From contig DLRL01000097.1 in assembly GCA_002501085.1 (NCBI GenBank), positions 1 through 27,800 of the forward strand: a DNA stretch of 27,800 nt. Reading direction: 5' to 3'. Positions 15,694-24,130 of this stretch are shown here, in pieces. Numbering within the stretch: the stretch's first letter is position 1; every line of letters starts with the position of its first letter. This stretch comes from Gemmatimonadales bacterium UBA7889 (GTDB lineage Bacteria; Gemmatimonadota; Gemmatimonadetes; Longimicrobiales; Gaopeijiaceae). A model generated the notes under the pieces. It saw only the letters and a program-made list of their open reading frames with translations, was not told the origin of the DNA and searched no databases. The translations under genes and the position numbers were made by a program.

Positions 15694-16367
15694 CGACCCC
15701 GCTCTTCACCAGGCGCGTTGTCACCAATCATTACCTGCACTCCAAACCTTGTATTGAAGTACTGTAAGTCACCAAGGACTTCATAACGCCCGAGCCCATA
15801 AATCCTAAACCAATTAGTCACAGGATATTCGAGGCCGGCATGCAGATTGAAACCAGCAGTTACAGAATCGAGCAAGTCTTCAATGAACGTGCCATTGATC
15901 GACGCACCCTCTCCATTTAATACATGGGCCGCAACACCGAGTCCGGCAAAGGTCAAGAAATCGAGAGGGACCTCCCATACAACCTGCCCATCTAGAGAAA
16001 AAGAGATGTCTCTCCACTCGATCATTCCCAAGTCGACAACCGGCCGATCCCCGTCAGTCTGACTCTGGACTAGGCTTGCTACACGATCCTCCAGCCTAAC
16101 GATCTCTCGGGTTGTAAGAGGTGAAGTCCAATAACTCACTCCAGGTAGTATACGCAGCCCGGGGCCCAAGTATCCCAGATCAATACGTATACCATAACTC
16201 TCGGCTTGGTCCACTCGAGTCGGGTACAGCTTACCCCACTCAATGCCCACACCCCGAAAAGACAGCTTATCGTAGTCTAGGTCTGCTAACTCCTGACTCC
16301 CGCCCAATCCTGGTTTAATGATCAACAGGACAAGCACGAGTCCCTCGATCCATTTCCTGAAGCCCAT
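15690..16367 (-). CDS. Secreted beta-strand-rich protein, probable outer-membrane barrel; function unknown
   Basis: A 225-residue protein with an N-terminal signal peptide: MGFRKWIEGLVLVLLIIKPG followed by a likely cleavage site near GGSQEL. The mature part alternates short amphipathic strands (GIRIDLGYLG, VVWEVPLDFLTFAGLGVA, FNLHAGLEYPVTNWFRIYGLGRYEVL), ending with FNTRFGVQVMIG, which looks like outer-membrane beta-barrel architecture. I do not recognise a family. The ATG at 16367 has GGGGAGGG seven bases upstream, one of the best ribosome-binding sites in the window; an upstream in-frame start at 16433 would overlap rimO and mask the signal peptide. Its stop overlaps the lnt start by four bases (ATGA), suggesting coupled synthesis and an envelope role. 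Confidence 0.7.
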   Translation of the reverse strand: MGFRKWIEGLVLVLLIIKPGLGGSQELADLDYDKLSFRGVGIEWGKLYPTRVDQAESYGIRIDLGYLGPGLRILPGVSYWTSPLTTREIVRLEDRVASLVQSQTDGDRPVVDLGMIEWRDISFSLDGQVVWEVPLDFLTFAGLGVAAHVLNGEGASINGTFIEDLLDSVTAGFNLHAGLEYPVTNWFRIYGLGRYEVLGDLQYFNTRFGVQVMIGDNAPGEERGR

Positions 16368-16374
16368 CGCAAAG

Positions 16375-16382
16375 CCCTCCCC
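16375..16382 (-). promoter_or_regulatory. Strong ribosome-binding site of the secreted beta protein
   Basis: GGGGAGGG on the minus strand, seven bases before ATG 16367, selects that start over an in-frame one at 16433 and places the signal peptide at the true N-terminus. Confidence 0.7.
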
Positions 16383-16416
16383 TACAGCATCCACCTGCGG
16401 TCTCGAAAGCTTACGA

Positions 16417-17862
16417 CTAAATGACTTTACCAATTAGATCATAGTCTAGACAGTCGACGATCTCGACTTCGATCATGTTTCCAGACTGCACATCTGCTGC
16501 GTTACAAAGATTCGTGACCCCATCTACATCTAACGCCTGTCCAATAGTCCTGGCGAGAGCATCAAAATCACCATCTTCCTCCAGGACCTCATCCACAAGA
16601 ACCATCGAGCGTTGACCAACAAGTTCTGCATTCTTTTCGAAGCTGATTTCTCGTTGGACGTCCATCAGCTCTCCCATCCGCTCATTCACAAGTTCAATGG
16701 GGACGTGCCCTTCCATCTCAGCAGCTCTAGTACCCTCTTCCATGGAGTAGGCGAAAGCTCCAACCCGCTCGAACCTGATCTCTGCGAGGAAGTCAAGCAT
16801 CTCGGCAAAGTCATCATCTGTCTCTCCTGGAAAGCCAAGAATCACTGTTGTCCTTAAAGTGAGTTCCGGGATCGTCTGCCTAAGCTGCTCGACCCGCCGC
16901 CGTATGGTCACCTGACGCTCCGGGCGTCTCATAAGCCGAAGCATTCGGTCGGCACCATGTTGGATCGGCATATCTAAGTAAGGTAAGATCCGATCCTCAT
17001 TTGCAATTAATTCAATCAATTCAGATGTAATACCTGACGGGTACATGTAAAAAAGCCGAAACCAGGGCACGTCCGTCCCTATTAAAAGTGCCCGCAGAAG
17101 ATCTGGGAGTAGTGGGGCTGATGGATCAAGCCGTTTCCTGTCGCGTCCGTACCAAGTCGTGTCTTGTGAGATCACATTGATCTCCTTTACCCCCTGAACT
17201 CCTAGCCCTGCGGCTTCTCTAACCAGATTCTCAACGGGCTCAGAGCGGTGAAGGCCTCGCATCAGCGGAATCGCACAGAAGGCACAGGTATGGTCACAAC
17301 CTTCACTGATCTTGAGGTATGACGTATGAGGGGTCTCCGTGGATAGGATCCTTAGAGGTTGTTCCATAGTTGGAATCGACTGGGTAGCAGGCAGGAAACC
17401 GCGCCTCCGCAACTCAGGAACAAGACCCTGTAGTTCAGTCAATCCCATGAACAAGTCGACCTCAGGAATCTCATGCTCGAGTTCTGTCTTGTACCTCTGC
17501 ACAAGACACCCGACTGCCACTACCGCATTCAGGTGTCCCCGAGCCTTTAAATCACACGCATCTAAGATCGTCTCTACAGATTGTTCCTTGGCATCCTGTA
17601 TGAAACCACAAGTATTTACGATTAAGATCTCGGCCCCTCGGATATCCGATGATACTCTAGCACCATGGCCGACCAAGGAAGCCATGATCCGTTCTGAATC
17701 GACGGTATTCTTATCGCAACCGAGTGTTACGAGTGCGATGCGAGGGCCATCTGGACTACCCACCGCTTCAAACTCATGTCTGACTGGCGCAACGTCCGGG
17801 TTAACGTCCGGTCTTACCGGATTCGGGACAAGCGGGAATACAGGAAGATCTCTGGTACGCAT
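16417..17862 (-). CDS. rimO: Ribosomal protein uS12 methylthiotransferase RimO
   Basis: A 481-residue radical SAM methylthiotransferase that modifies the conserved Asp of ribosomal protein uS12. The UPF0004 domain carries cluster cysteines C49, C85 and C119. The radical SAM triad is C189, C193 and C196 in EGCDHTCAFCAIP. The C-terminal TRAM domain (about 410-481) binds uS12. The opening LVTLGCDKNTVDSE and ILGFPGETDDDF segments favour RimO over the tRNA enzyme MiaB. The N-terminus has about 38 extra residues, rich in Pro and Val, before the usual start of the family; an internal GTG at residue 34 is a possible alternative start. It is 17 bases from the LolA-like gene. Confidence 0.94.
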   Translation of the reverse strand: MRTRDLPVFPLVPNPVRPDVNPDVAPVRHEFEAVGSPDGPRIALVTLGCDKNTVDSERIMASLVGHGARVSSDIRGAEILIVNTCGFIQDAKEQSVETILDACDLKARGHLNAVVAVGCLVQRYKTELEHEIPEVDLFMGLTELQGLVPELRRRGFLPATQSIPTMEQPLRILSTETPHTSYLKISEGCDHTCAFCAIPLMRGLHRSEPVENLVREAAGLGVQGVKEINVISQDTTWYGRDRKRLDPSAPLLPDLLRALLIGTDVPWFRLFYMYPSGITSELIELIANEDRILPYLDMPIQHGADRMLRLMRRPERQVTIRRRVEQLRQTIPELTLRTTVILGFPGETDDDFAEMLDFLAEIRFERVGAFAYSMEEGTRAAEMEGHVPIELVNERMGELMDVQREISFEKNAELVGQRSMVLVDEVLEEDGDFDALARTIGQALDVDGVTNLCNAADVQSGNMIEVEIVDCLDYDLIGKVI

Positions 17863-17879
17863 CCTCGGTCTAAACTCCC

Positions 17880-18572
17880 TTAACCTGAGATCACATGCGC
17901 CCCCTCGGGCGGCGCGAATGTAAACCAGTCCTCGGGCAGAGAGATTGGATTAAGATCAATACGTTCCATAGTGATAGTGCGAACGGAGCCGTTCTCTTCC
18001 TCGATACGGATCTGCCTCAGTAGCGGCTGTGCCCGATCAATCCATACCACGGCAGCTTCATATTGTGCGGGTCCAAGCGGGATCAACCGTAATCGATGTG
18101 TAGGTTGGCCAGCAACCTTGTCCTCATGCTCATAGGTCACCTGATATTTCCGGGCAGGTTCATCTAAGAATTCCCGGTGAAAATCATAGTGCCCCCCATT
18201 CTCAACCATCGGCACCTTAAACACCTGCTTAGGGTCTAAGCTCGGGTAATACAGCCATACGAATGATCCGTCGACTAGTACGAGATCGCCCTCAGGGTCA
18301 GAGAAGCGCATCGCGAACCGATTTGGCTGTGCTTGGCAAAGTTGGCCAACCCCAGTTCGGTCTTCACTCAAGAGTGGAACTAGCAAGTGTTGAGTGAAGT
18401 CTGCACAGAGCGCATCGATGCCGCGGTAGTGAATCGCCGCGGATTCAAGAATCTTCATCGCAGCAACTTGGTCACTCTCACGTACTGTGTTCTGTGCACC
18501 CCCATTTCCCGGGGTGAAAGCTAAAGTCAACAGCAGACACAATCGGATAGCTAGCCAACACGAACTCGACAT
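17880..18572 (-). CDS. LolA-like outer-membrane lipoprotein carrier protein
   Basis: A 230-residue periplasmic protein. A signal peptide covers about residues 1-26 (CWLAIRLCLLLTLAFTP then GNGGAQ) with no lipobox cysteine. The mature protein follows the LolA pattern: a helix with ALCADFTQHLLVPLL, then GVGQLCQAQPNRFAMRFSDP, DGSFVWLYYPSLDPKQV, and a late strand pair with IRIEEENGSVRTITMERIDLNPISLPEDWFTFAPPEGA. LolA ferries lipoproteins across the periplasm from LolCDE to the outer membrane; Lnt, encoded downstream in the same run, acts earlier in the pathway. The start overlaps the ftsK stop by one base (TGATG). Placement beside ftsK mirrors the ftsK-lolA pair of proteobacteria. Family assignment is good; orthology to LolA is inferred. 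Confidence 0.85.
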   Translation of the reverse strand: MSSSCWLAIRLCLLLTLAFTPGNGGAQNTVRESDQVAAMKILESAAIHYRGIDALCADFTQHLLVPLLSEDRTGVGQLCQAQPNRFAMRFSDPEGDLVLVDGSFVWLYYPSLDPKQVFKVPMVENGGHYDFHREFLDEPARKYQVTYEHEDKVAGQPTHRLRLIPLGPAQYEAAVVWIDRAQPLLRQIRIEEENGSVRTITMERIDLNPISLPEDWFTFAPPEGAHVISG

Positions 18573-21046
18573 CAGCTGTCGTCCTCAAAGCCAAACATGC
18601 CACTGAGATCACTCATCGACATAAGGACCTCACGCCCCTTAGCTCCATCAGAAGGACCGAGCACTCCGGCATCAAAGAGCTGATCAACAATACGTGCTGC
18701 CCTCCCATAGCCGATGCTTAATCGTCTCTGCAGAAGTGAAGTAGAGCCCGTACCGTTCTGTATACAGACCTCGGCTGCTTCCTGGAACAACTCATCCCAT
18801 TCGCCACCAATTTCCTCTGAGGTAATTTCTGCTTCCTCAAGTTCCCGACCGCGCATCTCTTCTAGGATATCGGTCTCTAACCCCGGTTCGGCAGAAACAA
18901 CACCCTCGCTATGCTGCTCAATCAACTCGGTGTACCAACCCATGAGCCGCTCGGTATCTTCGGTTGGGAGGTACGCGCCTTGTATTCGAACCGGGTCACT
19001 TTGCCCAGGCGGAAGAAACAGCATGTCGCCGTTTCCAAGTAGAGCATCCGCTCCATTTTGGTCGAGGATTGTACGTGAGTCAGTCTTGGATGCCACACGG
19101 AAAGCGATACGTGTGGGGAAGTTTGCCTTAATGAGACCAGTGATCACATTCACTGACGGACGCTGGGTCGCCACGATCAAATGGATCCCTATCGCACGCG
19201 CCTTTTGGGCAAGTTGAGTAAGCGGCCTTTCCACCTCAGCCTGCACAGTCACCATCAAATCAGCCAACTCATCTACCACAACGACGATGTAGGGGATAAT
19301 ACCATCCTGATAGATCCATCGATCTTCAAATCCTTCTGGCCCATCCGGTTCAAAACGCTTCATCGTCACGCCATCGCGGACTTTGCGATTGAACTCCGCA
19401 ATCGACCGAACATAGTTCGCCTTAAGTAGGCCATAGCGCCGTTCCATCTCGATAACAGCCCACTTGAGTACCCCAGCCGCATCACGAGGGTCTGTCACGA
19501 CATTGTGCCTGAGGTGTGGCAGCCTCGAGTACACAGAGAGTTCGACCATCTTGGGATCAATCATCAGAAGCCTGAGAGTCTCCGGAGTATGGCGGTATAC
19601 CAAGCTTGTGACGATTGTGTTTAAGCAAACCGACTTTCCTGAACCTGTTGCCCCTGCGATCAGCACATGCGGCATCTTCTCCAGCGACGAAACGTACGGA
19701 CGACCGTTTAAGTCCTTTCCCAGGGCGAGTGGGAGATCCCCCTTAGCGCGCTTAAACTCCGGTGACTCCAGCACCTCCCTAAGATTCACGATTTCAGGCT
19801 TTGGATTAGGAATTTCGACACCGACAGCGCCCCTACCTGGTATAGGAGCGACAATCCGGACGCTTTTCGCTTTCATAGCCAGGGCAAGATCAGCATCGAG
19901 GTTGGCTATTCGGTTTACCTTTACACCTGGTGCAGGAATAACCTCGAATTGCGTTACCATTGGCCCGGTTGTTCGGTCGCCCAGGGAACTCTCAACATTA
20001 AAAGTAAGAAGCTTCTCTATCAGGACATGGCCCAACTCTTCAAGCTGCCGGTCCATATCGTCATCATCTCGATTATCAGGACCCGATAGAAGTGCCATCG
20101 GCGGGACCTCATGCTCGATTTCAGTTTCCTGTGAAGTATTGGTTGGAATACTCTCGCGCTCGTCCACCTCAACCTCGTCACCAACCAAGTCCGTAGACTC
20201 GGAATCCTCATCAACTACAACATCTGAGGACGCATCCTCAACGTCACCCAGATCTGGTACTTCATCCGGCAAAGGGTCTGGATCAACATTATCCGGAGGT
20301 AGTATCTCGCTCTCTGAAACTTCTTTTCCTCCATCCTCCTCCGATTCCATCCATTCCGGCTCCAGCCCAGGTAATGGATCACTCGATGCTGCTTCGCTTG
20401 AATCTGGCTCTACTACAGCTTGAGCTCGAGCTTCTGCAAACTCACGTCCGCGATCTGCAACCGCCTTTGCAGTACGTCCAGCCATCTCACCACTAGCAAG
20501 CATCCCCCTATACACAGAGATGAGAGGATTCCATGCCAATGTTCCAATCGACAGAATCACAAGACCAGTTCCGGTCACTATGGTCGCCCCGGTGGGGCCC
20601 ATAAAGAGGTCCAGGGGTTCTCCCAAACTTTCTCCAAACCACCCAGCACCAGCGCTCGGGCCCCTAAGCCACACATATATGAAGACCGGCAGAAGCACGA
20701 TGAGCCCAGCGGTAAGACAGGAGAGTCTGACTGTCCAATCCTCTGCAATCCACTCACCAATGTGAAGACCTAGAAAAAGCAACAGAAATGGGACCAGAAA
20801 AGCAGAATAGCCGATCAGAGCATGGAGGGAATCACCGAGAGTCCCTCCAACGATACCCACAGTTTCACCCATCCCACCAAACCACGAAACAGGCAAAAGA
20901 GACACAAACGTGAATAGCGCAAGACCTAACAGACAAACCCCGAGAATTTGCTGTCTTTGTTCCCTGGGTATGAGGCGGGCTAACCCCCTGTCCGCCGTAG
21001 GCTCATTCTTTCGGCCTGTCTTCTTTTTCGATTTTTTCTTGCTCAT
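18572..21046 (-). CDS. ftsK: DNA translocase FtsK/SpoIIIE
   Basis: An 824-residue division-septum DNA pump that segregates chromosome termini. A very basic N-terminus (KKKSKKKTGRK) precedes four hydrophobic helices (about 33-55, 76-97, 107-127, 152-172). An acidic, Ser/Asp/Glu-rich linker (about 213-330) replaces the long linker of E. coli FtsK. The motor has an alpha segment (LGDRTTGPMVTQFEVIPAPGVKV), Walker A GATGSGKS (465-472) and Walker B VVVVDELADLM (587-597). The C-terminal gamma winged helix is present (STSLLQRRLSIGYGRAARIVDQL), suggesting recognition of polar sequences and recombinase activation. The protein ends DLSGMFGFEDDS. Translation starts at ATG 21046 with only a weak GAG upstream. 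It follows a 190-base gap after accC. Confidence 0.97.
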   Translation of the reverse strand: MSKKKSKKKTGRKNEPTADRGLARLIPREQRQQILGVCLLGLALFTFVSLLPVSWFGGMGETVGIVGGTLGDSLHALIGYSAFLVPFLLLFLGLHIGEWIAEDWTVRLSCLTAGLIVLLPVFIYVWLRGPSAGAGWFGESLGEPLDLFMGPTGATIVTGTGLVILSIGTLAWNPLISVYRGMLASGEMAGRTAKAVADRGREFAEARAQAVVEPDSSEAASSDPLPGLEPEWMESEEDGGKEVSESEILPPDNVDPDPLPDEVPDLGDVEDASSDVVVDEDSESTDLVGDEVEVDERESIPTNTSQETEIEHEVPPMALLSGPDNRDDDDMDRQLEELGHVLIEKLLTFNVESSLGDRTTGPMVTQFEVIPAPGVKVNRIANLDADLALAMKAKSVRIVAPIPGRGAVGVEIPNPKPEIVNLREVLESPEFKRAKGDLPLALGKDLNGRPYVSSLEKMPHVLIAGATGSGKSVCLNTIVTSLVYRHTPETLRLLMIDPKMVELSVYSRLPHLRHNVVTDPRDAAGVLKWAVIEMERRYGLLKANYVRSIAEFNRKVRDGVTMKRFEPDGPEGFEDRWIYQDGIIPYIVVVVDELADLMVTVQAEVERPLTQLAQKARAIGIHLIVATQRPSVNVITGLIKANFPTRIAFRVASKTDSRTILDQNGADALLGNGDMLFLPPGQSDPVRIQGAYLPTEDTERLMGWYTELIEQHSEGVVSAEPGLETDILEEMRGRELEEAEITSEEIGGEWDELFQEAAEVCIQNGTGSTSLLQRRLSIGYGRAARIVDQLFDAGVLGPSDGAKGREVLMSMSDLSGMFGFEDDS

Positions 21047-21236
21047 GTGCTCAAAGATATAGCAATCCGCCTCGTGCAGAGTTTAGATGACCACCATCAC
21101 CTCATTCTCTTTGGCTAGGCTATCTGCTATCAACATGATACAGGAGATTACATCTCCGTTATCATGATCCCATGATTTTTGCATCAGATCAGAGCCTCCA
21201 TATCAATCTCCGAAAACGCTAACTCCACGCCTATTT
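21047..21236. other. Intergenic region between accC and ftsK with two small inverted repeats
   Basis: These 190 bases hold no credible gene. Two perfect six-base-stem inverted repeats sit next to each other: GGAGAT-TAC-ATCTCC (21143-21157) and ATCATG-ATCC-CATGAT (21161-21176). They could end accC transcription or serve as a binding site; neither is followed by a U-run in the minus direction. A TTGATA/GAGAAT pair with 18-base spacing is a weak ftsK promoter candidate. Confidence 0.35.
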
Positions 21237-22610
21237 TCACGCTTCAATCCGGCTATCAGTTTCGCCTAACATCCGAGCTACAAAACTCGTATCGATATCC
21301 CCCTCTAGGAATGCGTCATCCTCTAAGATTCTCCGAAGGAATGGCAGTGTCGTAGGGATACCCTCAATGATGAACTGGTCTAGCGAGTGCCGTGCGCGGA
21401 GAATCGCCTCCTCTCGCGTCGCACCGCTAACAATTAATTTTGCAAGAAGTGAGTCGTAGTAAGGCGGCACGTTATAGCCAGCATAAACGTGTGTGTCGAT
21501 CCGAATACCGGGTCCGCCAGGAGGGTGAAACGTTGTAATCTTGCCAGGACCTGGTATGAAATTCCTATCCGGATCCTCAGCATTCACCCGGAACTCTATC
21601 GCGTGTCCACGCTGATGGAGATTGACTGAGCCATTCGTAGGAAATGCCAGTGCCTCACCTGCCGCGACACGGATCTGTTCTTTTACTAGGTCAAATCCCG
21701 TTGTAACCTCTGTTACCGCGTGCTCGACCTGAATCCTGGTGTTCATTTCCAGGAAGTAGAACGAGCCATCCTTATCCAACAGGAACTCTACAGTTCCAGC
21801 ACCCACATAATCGATAGATCTCGCAGCTAGAATCGCGGCTTCTCCCATCTCTTGTCTGAGTTCAGGGGAAAGGGCAGGTGACGGTGCCTCTTCTACCAAC
21901 TTCTGATGCCTCCTCTGTATAGAACACTCCCGCTCCCCTAGATGCACAACTCGACCCTCCGCATCACCAAATACTTGAATCTCGACATGGCGTGGATGCT
22001 CGATGCAGCGTTCCAGATATACCCCATCATCACTGAAGCTGGCTTTCGCTTCTGCCTGGGCTGCAGCAAGTAAGTTGACGAAGCGTTCCGGGTCCTCAGC
22101 GATGCGCATGCCCTTACCACCACCACCCGCTGAGGCTTTTATCATGAGTGGGAATCCGATCTCTTTCGCCAGTTTCCTAGCCTCATCGACATCTGAGACT
22201 ACACTATTAGAACCTGGTATCGTCGGCACACCGATATCGTTCATCTTCTGGCGCGCTCGGGACTTATCTCCCATTGAGCTGATCTGCACGGGGGTAGGTC
22301 CAATGAACTCCAAGCCAGATTGGACACAAATCTCACTGAATTCAGCATTCTCTGAGAGAAAGCCATACCCAGGGTGAATCGCCTCGGCACCTGTGACCTC
22401 TGCCGCAGCAATGATCCGTGGAATATTTAAATAACTGTCGACCGGCGGTGCTTCACCGATACAAACATCTTCGTCTGCAAACCGGACATGTAGAGATTCT
22501 CGATCAGCCTCAGAGTACACGGCAACTGTTTGTACTCCCAATTCATGGCAAGCCCGTATGATCCGGAGTGCAATCTCCCCACGGTTCGCTATCAGAACCT
22601 TCTCGAACAA
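21237..22610 (-). CDS. accC: Acetyl-CoA carboxylase, biotin carboxylase subunit
   Basis: A 457-residue ATP-grasp enzyme that carboxylates biotin on AccB in the first committed step of fatty-acid synthesis. It opens MFEKVLIANRGEIALRIIRA. The glycine-rich ATP loop ASAGGGGKGMR is at 159-169, ECSIQRRHQKLVEEAPSP at 228-245, and the catalytic MNTRIQVEH at 289-297. Length and C-terminal domain are typical of the free-standing bacterial subunit. The conserved N-terminus forces a TTG start at 22610, and no ATG is available nearby. It lies 11 bases after accB. Confidence 0.97.
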   Translation of the reverse strand: MFEKVLIANRGEIALRIIRACHELGVQTVAVYSEADRESLHVRFADEDVCIGEAPPVDSYLNIPRIIAAAEVTGAEAIHPGYGFLSENAEFSEICVQSGLEFIGPTPVQISSMGDKSRARQKMNDIGVPTIPGSNSVVSDVDEARKLAKEIGFPLMIKASAGGGGKGMRIAEDPERFVNLLAAAQAEAKASFSDDGVYLERCIEHPRHVEIQVFGDAEGRVVHLGERECSIQRRHQKLVEEAPSPALSPELRQEMGEAAILAARSIDYVGAGTVEFLLDKDGSFYFLEMNTRIQVEHAVTEVTTGFDLVKEQIRVAAGEALAFPTNGSVNLHQRGHAIEFRVNAEDPDRNFIPGPGKITTFHPPGGPGIRIDTHVYAGYNVPPYYDSLLAKLIVSGATREEAILRARHSLDQFIIEGIPTTLPFLRRILEDDAFLEGDIDTSFVARMLGETDSRIEA

Positions 22611-22621
22611 GGATGTCTCGG

Positions 22622-23080
22622 CTAGGCTGGATCCACGAGGAAGAGTACCTGACCATATTCGACTGGCTGGGCATTTTCCACGCAGATTTCGACAATGGTG
22701 CCTGCCACCTCTGATTCCAACTCGTTCATCAATTTCATGGCTTCGATGATACAGAGCCCATCTCCAGGTTTAACCTCAGTACCAATTTCCACATAGGAGG
22801 GAGCATCCGGAGTAGGCGCTGAGTAAAATGTACCTACCATCGGTGAATTTACTTCAATCAGGTTATTCGATTTCTCATCGAAACTAGTTGGTGAATCCTG
22901 AACCAGAGGATCTGCAGAAACATCTTGCACATCTTGGGAAGGTGGTGACCCAACGGTAACCGGCTGGATTGGAGTTTTCCCTAGTCGGATACGGGTGCCA
23001 CCACGTTCGATTTCTAGCGAGTCGATATCGCTATCATCGAGAACCTTTATAAGGCGCTCAATTAGATCTGGATCAATCAT
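22622..23080 (-). CDS. accB: Acetyl-CoA carboxylase, biotin carboxyl carrier protein
   Basis: A 152-residue carrier subunit. The C-terminal biotinyl domain (about 75-152) has the biotinylation motif EAMKLMNE with biotin-Lys116, and the 'thumb'-containing segment SPMVGTFYSAPTPDAPSYVEIG typical of AccB. The N-terminal helix (IERLIKVLDDSDIDSLEIE) and a Pro/Ser/Asp linker precede it. The start overlaps the efp stop by four bases. Together with accC this supplies half of acetyl-CoA carboxylase; the accA/accD carboxyltransferase genes are not in the window. Confidence 0.97.
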   Translation of the reverse strand: MIDPDLIERLIKVLDDSDIDSLEIERGGTRIRLGKTPIQPVTVGSPPSQDVQDVSADPLVQDSPTSFDEKSNNLIEVNSPMVGTFYSAPTPDAPSYVEIGTEVKPGDGLCIIEAMKLMNELESEVAGTIVEICVENAQPVEYGQVLFLVDPA

Positions 23081-23643
23081 TTATTTACCCGCGACAGGTA
23101 TTTGTCTTCCCGACGATCAATTCTTAGGATGTCACCCTCTTCGACGAAAAGTGGTACTTGAATCTCAAATCCGGTTTCAAGCGTCGCACCCTTAGTAGCG
23201 CCTTGTGCGGTATCCCCCTTGAATCCTGGATCAGTCTTAGTAACTAGGAGCTCTACAAATTGGGGTAGCTCCACGCTAATCACAGCTCCATCGTAGACCA
23301 ACCCCTCACATTCCATATTTTCCTTGAGATACCTCAATTGGTCTTCACCGAGGAGATCACGGGCGATTGGGATCATCTCATAGGTACCGGTGTCCATGAA
23401 GTAATAAAGGTCACCATCAGTATAGCTGTAATTCACTGGATGCCGCTCTAGCCGGACATCATTGACCTTTTCACCTGCCCTGTAGGTCTTATCGACAACA
23501 GCACCTGAAAGCACGTTCTTGAGCTTAGTGCGTACAAAAGCACCTCCCTTACCCGGCTTTACATGCTGAAAGTAGGTAATCGCCCAGAGGTTCCCATCGA
23601 TGTCGAGAACCATTCCGTTTCGGAAATCAGCGGTGCTCGCCAT
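23077..23643 (-). CDS. efp: Elongation factor P
   Basis: A 188-residue tRNA-shaped factor that rescues ribosomes stalled at polyproline. Three beta-barrel domains are expected at this length. The tip loop of domain I reads HVKPGKGGAF with Lys32, the position modified by beta-lysylation in E. coli (K34) and by other groups elsewhere; the P-G-K-G surround resembles the EpmA-type loop, but no modification gene is in the window. The final segment ends GDILRIDRREDKYLSRV. It lies 52 bases after aroQ and overlaps accB. The aroQ-efp-accB-accC order is a common bacterial cluster. Confidence 0.96.
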   Translation of the reverse strand: MASTADFRNGMVLDIDGNLWAITYFQHVKPGKGGAFVRTKLKNVLSGAVVDKTYRAGEKVNDVRLERHPVNYSYTDGDLYYFMDTGTYEMIPIARDLLGEDQLRYLKENMECEGLVYDGAVISVELPQFVELLVTKTDPGFKGDTAQGATKGATLETGFEIQVPLFVEEGDILRIDRREDKYLSRVNK

Positions 23644-23695
23644 ATAGCCTCGCTTCTGGAAGTCTAGTCTTTTGCCAGTGGACGATTAAGAATCT

Positions 23696-24130
23696 CTACC
23701 GCTGTAACTTAGCCACAAGGCCTTGAAGGCCTAGAAGATAGCTATGGAGACCAAAGCCATAAACCATACCCGCAGCAACAGGGGCAAGATAAGAATGCCG
23801 GCGAAAACGCTCACGGGCCGTGGTATTCGAAAGGTGAACCTCGACGAAAGATCTCTCCACACCCACAAACGCGTCCCTAAGCGCGATTGAAGTATGAGTG
23901 TACGCACCTGGATTAATTAAGAAGCCCTCAACCTCCGGAGCCATGCGCTCAATATAATCAATCAATTCGCCTTCATGGTTAGACTGGAACACCGTAATCT
24001 CAACTCCCAACTCATTTGCCGTTTTCTGCAAGTGGTCATTGATATCTTCAAGTGTGTCGGTCCCATAAACCTCCGGCTCCCTCTTACCCAGTAACCGGAG
24101 ATTCGGACCGTGAATGACTGCAATTTTCAT
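23696..24130 (-). CDS. aroQ: 3-dehydroquinate dehydratase, type II
   Basis: A 144-residue shikimate-pathway enzyme that dehydrates 3-dehydroquinate to 3-dehydroshikimate. It opens MKIAVIHGPNLRLLGKREPEVYG, with the catalytic Tyr22 and flexible-lid Arg17. Further motifs are QSNHEGELIDYI (49-60), INPGAYTHTSIALRDA (72-87), VEVHLSN with His99 (96-102) and the closing AAGMVYGFGLHSYLLGL. The usual GPNLNLLG reads GPNLRLLG, a mild variant. Type II enzymes form dodecamers. Its ATG overlaps the stop of the small TPR-like gene by four bases. Confidence 0.96.
   Translation of the reverse strand: MKIAVIHGPNLRLLGKREPEVYGTDTLEDINDHLQKTANELGVEITVFQSNHEGELIDYIERMAPEVEGFLINPGAYTHTSIALRDAFVGVERSFVEVHLSNTTARERFRRHSYLAPVAAGMVYGFGLHSYLLGLQGLVAKLQR

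Noticed and set aside
19464..20423. Long plus-strand open frame (319 codons) opposite ftsK
   Set aside because: It is Ser/Thr-rich low-complexity, antisense to the motor and linker of a clear ftsK, and has no recognisable domain. It is a codon-bias shadow.
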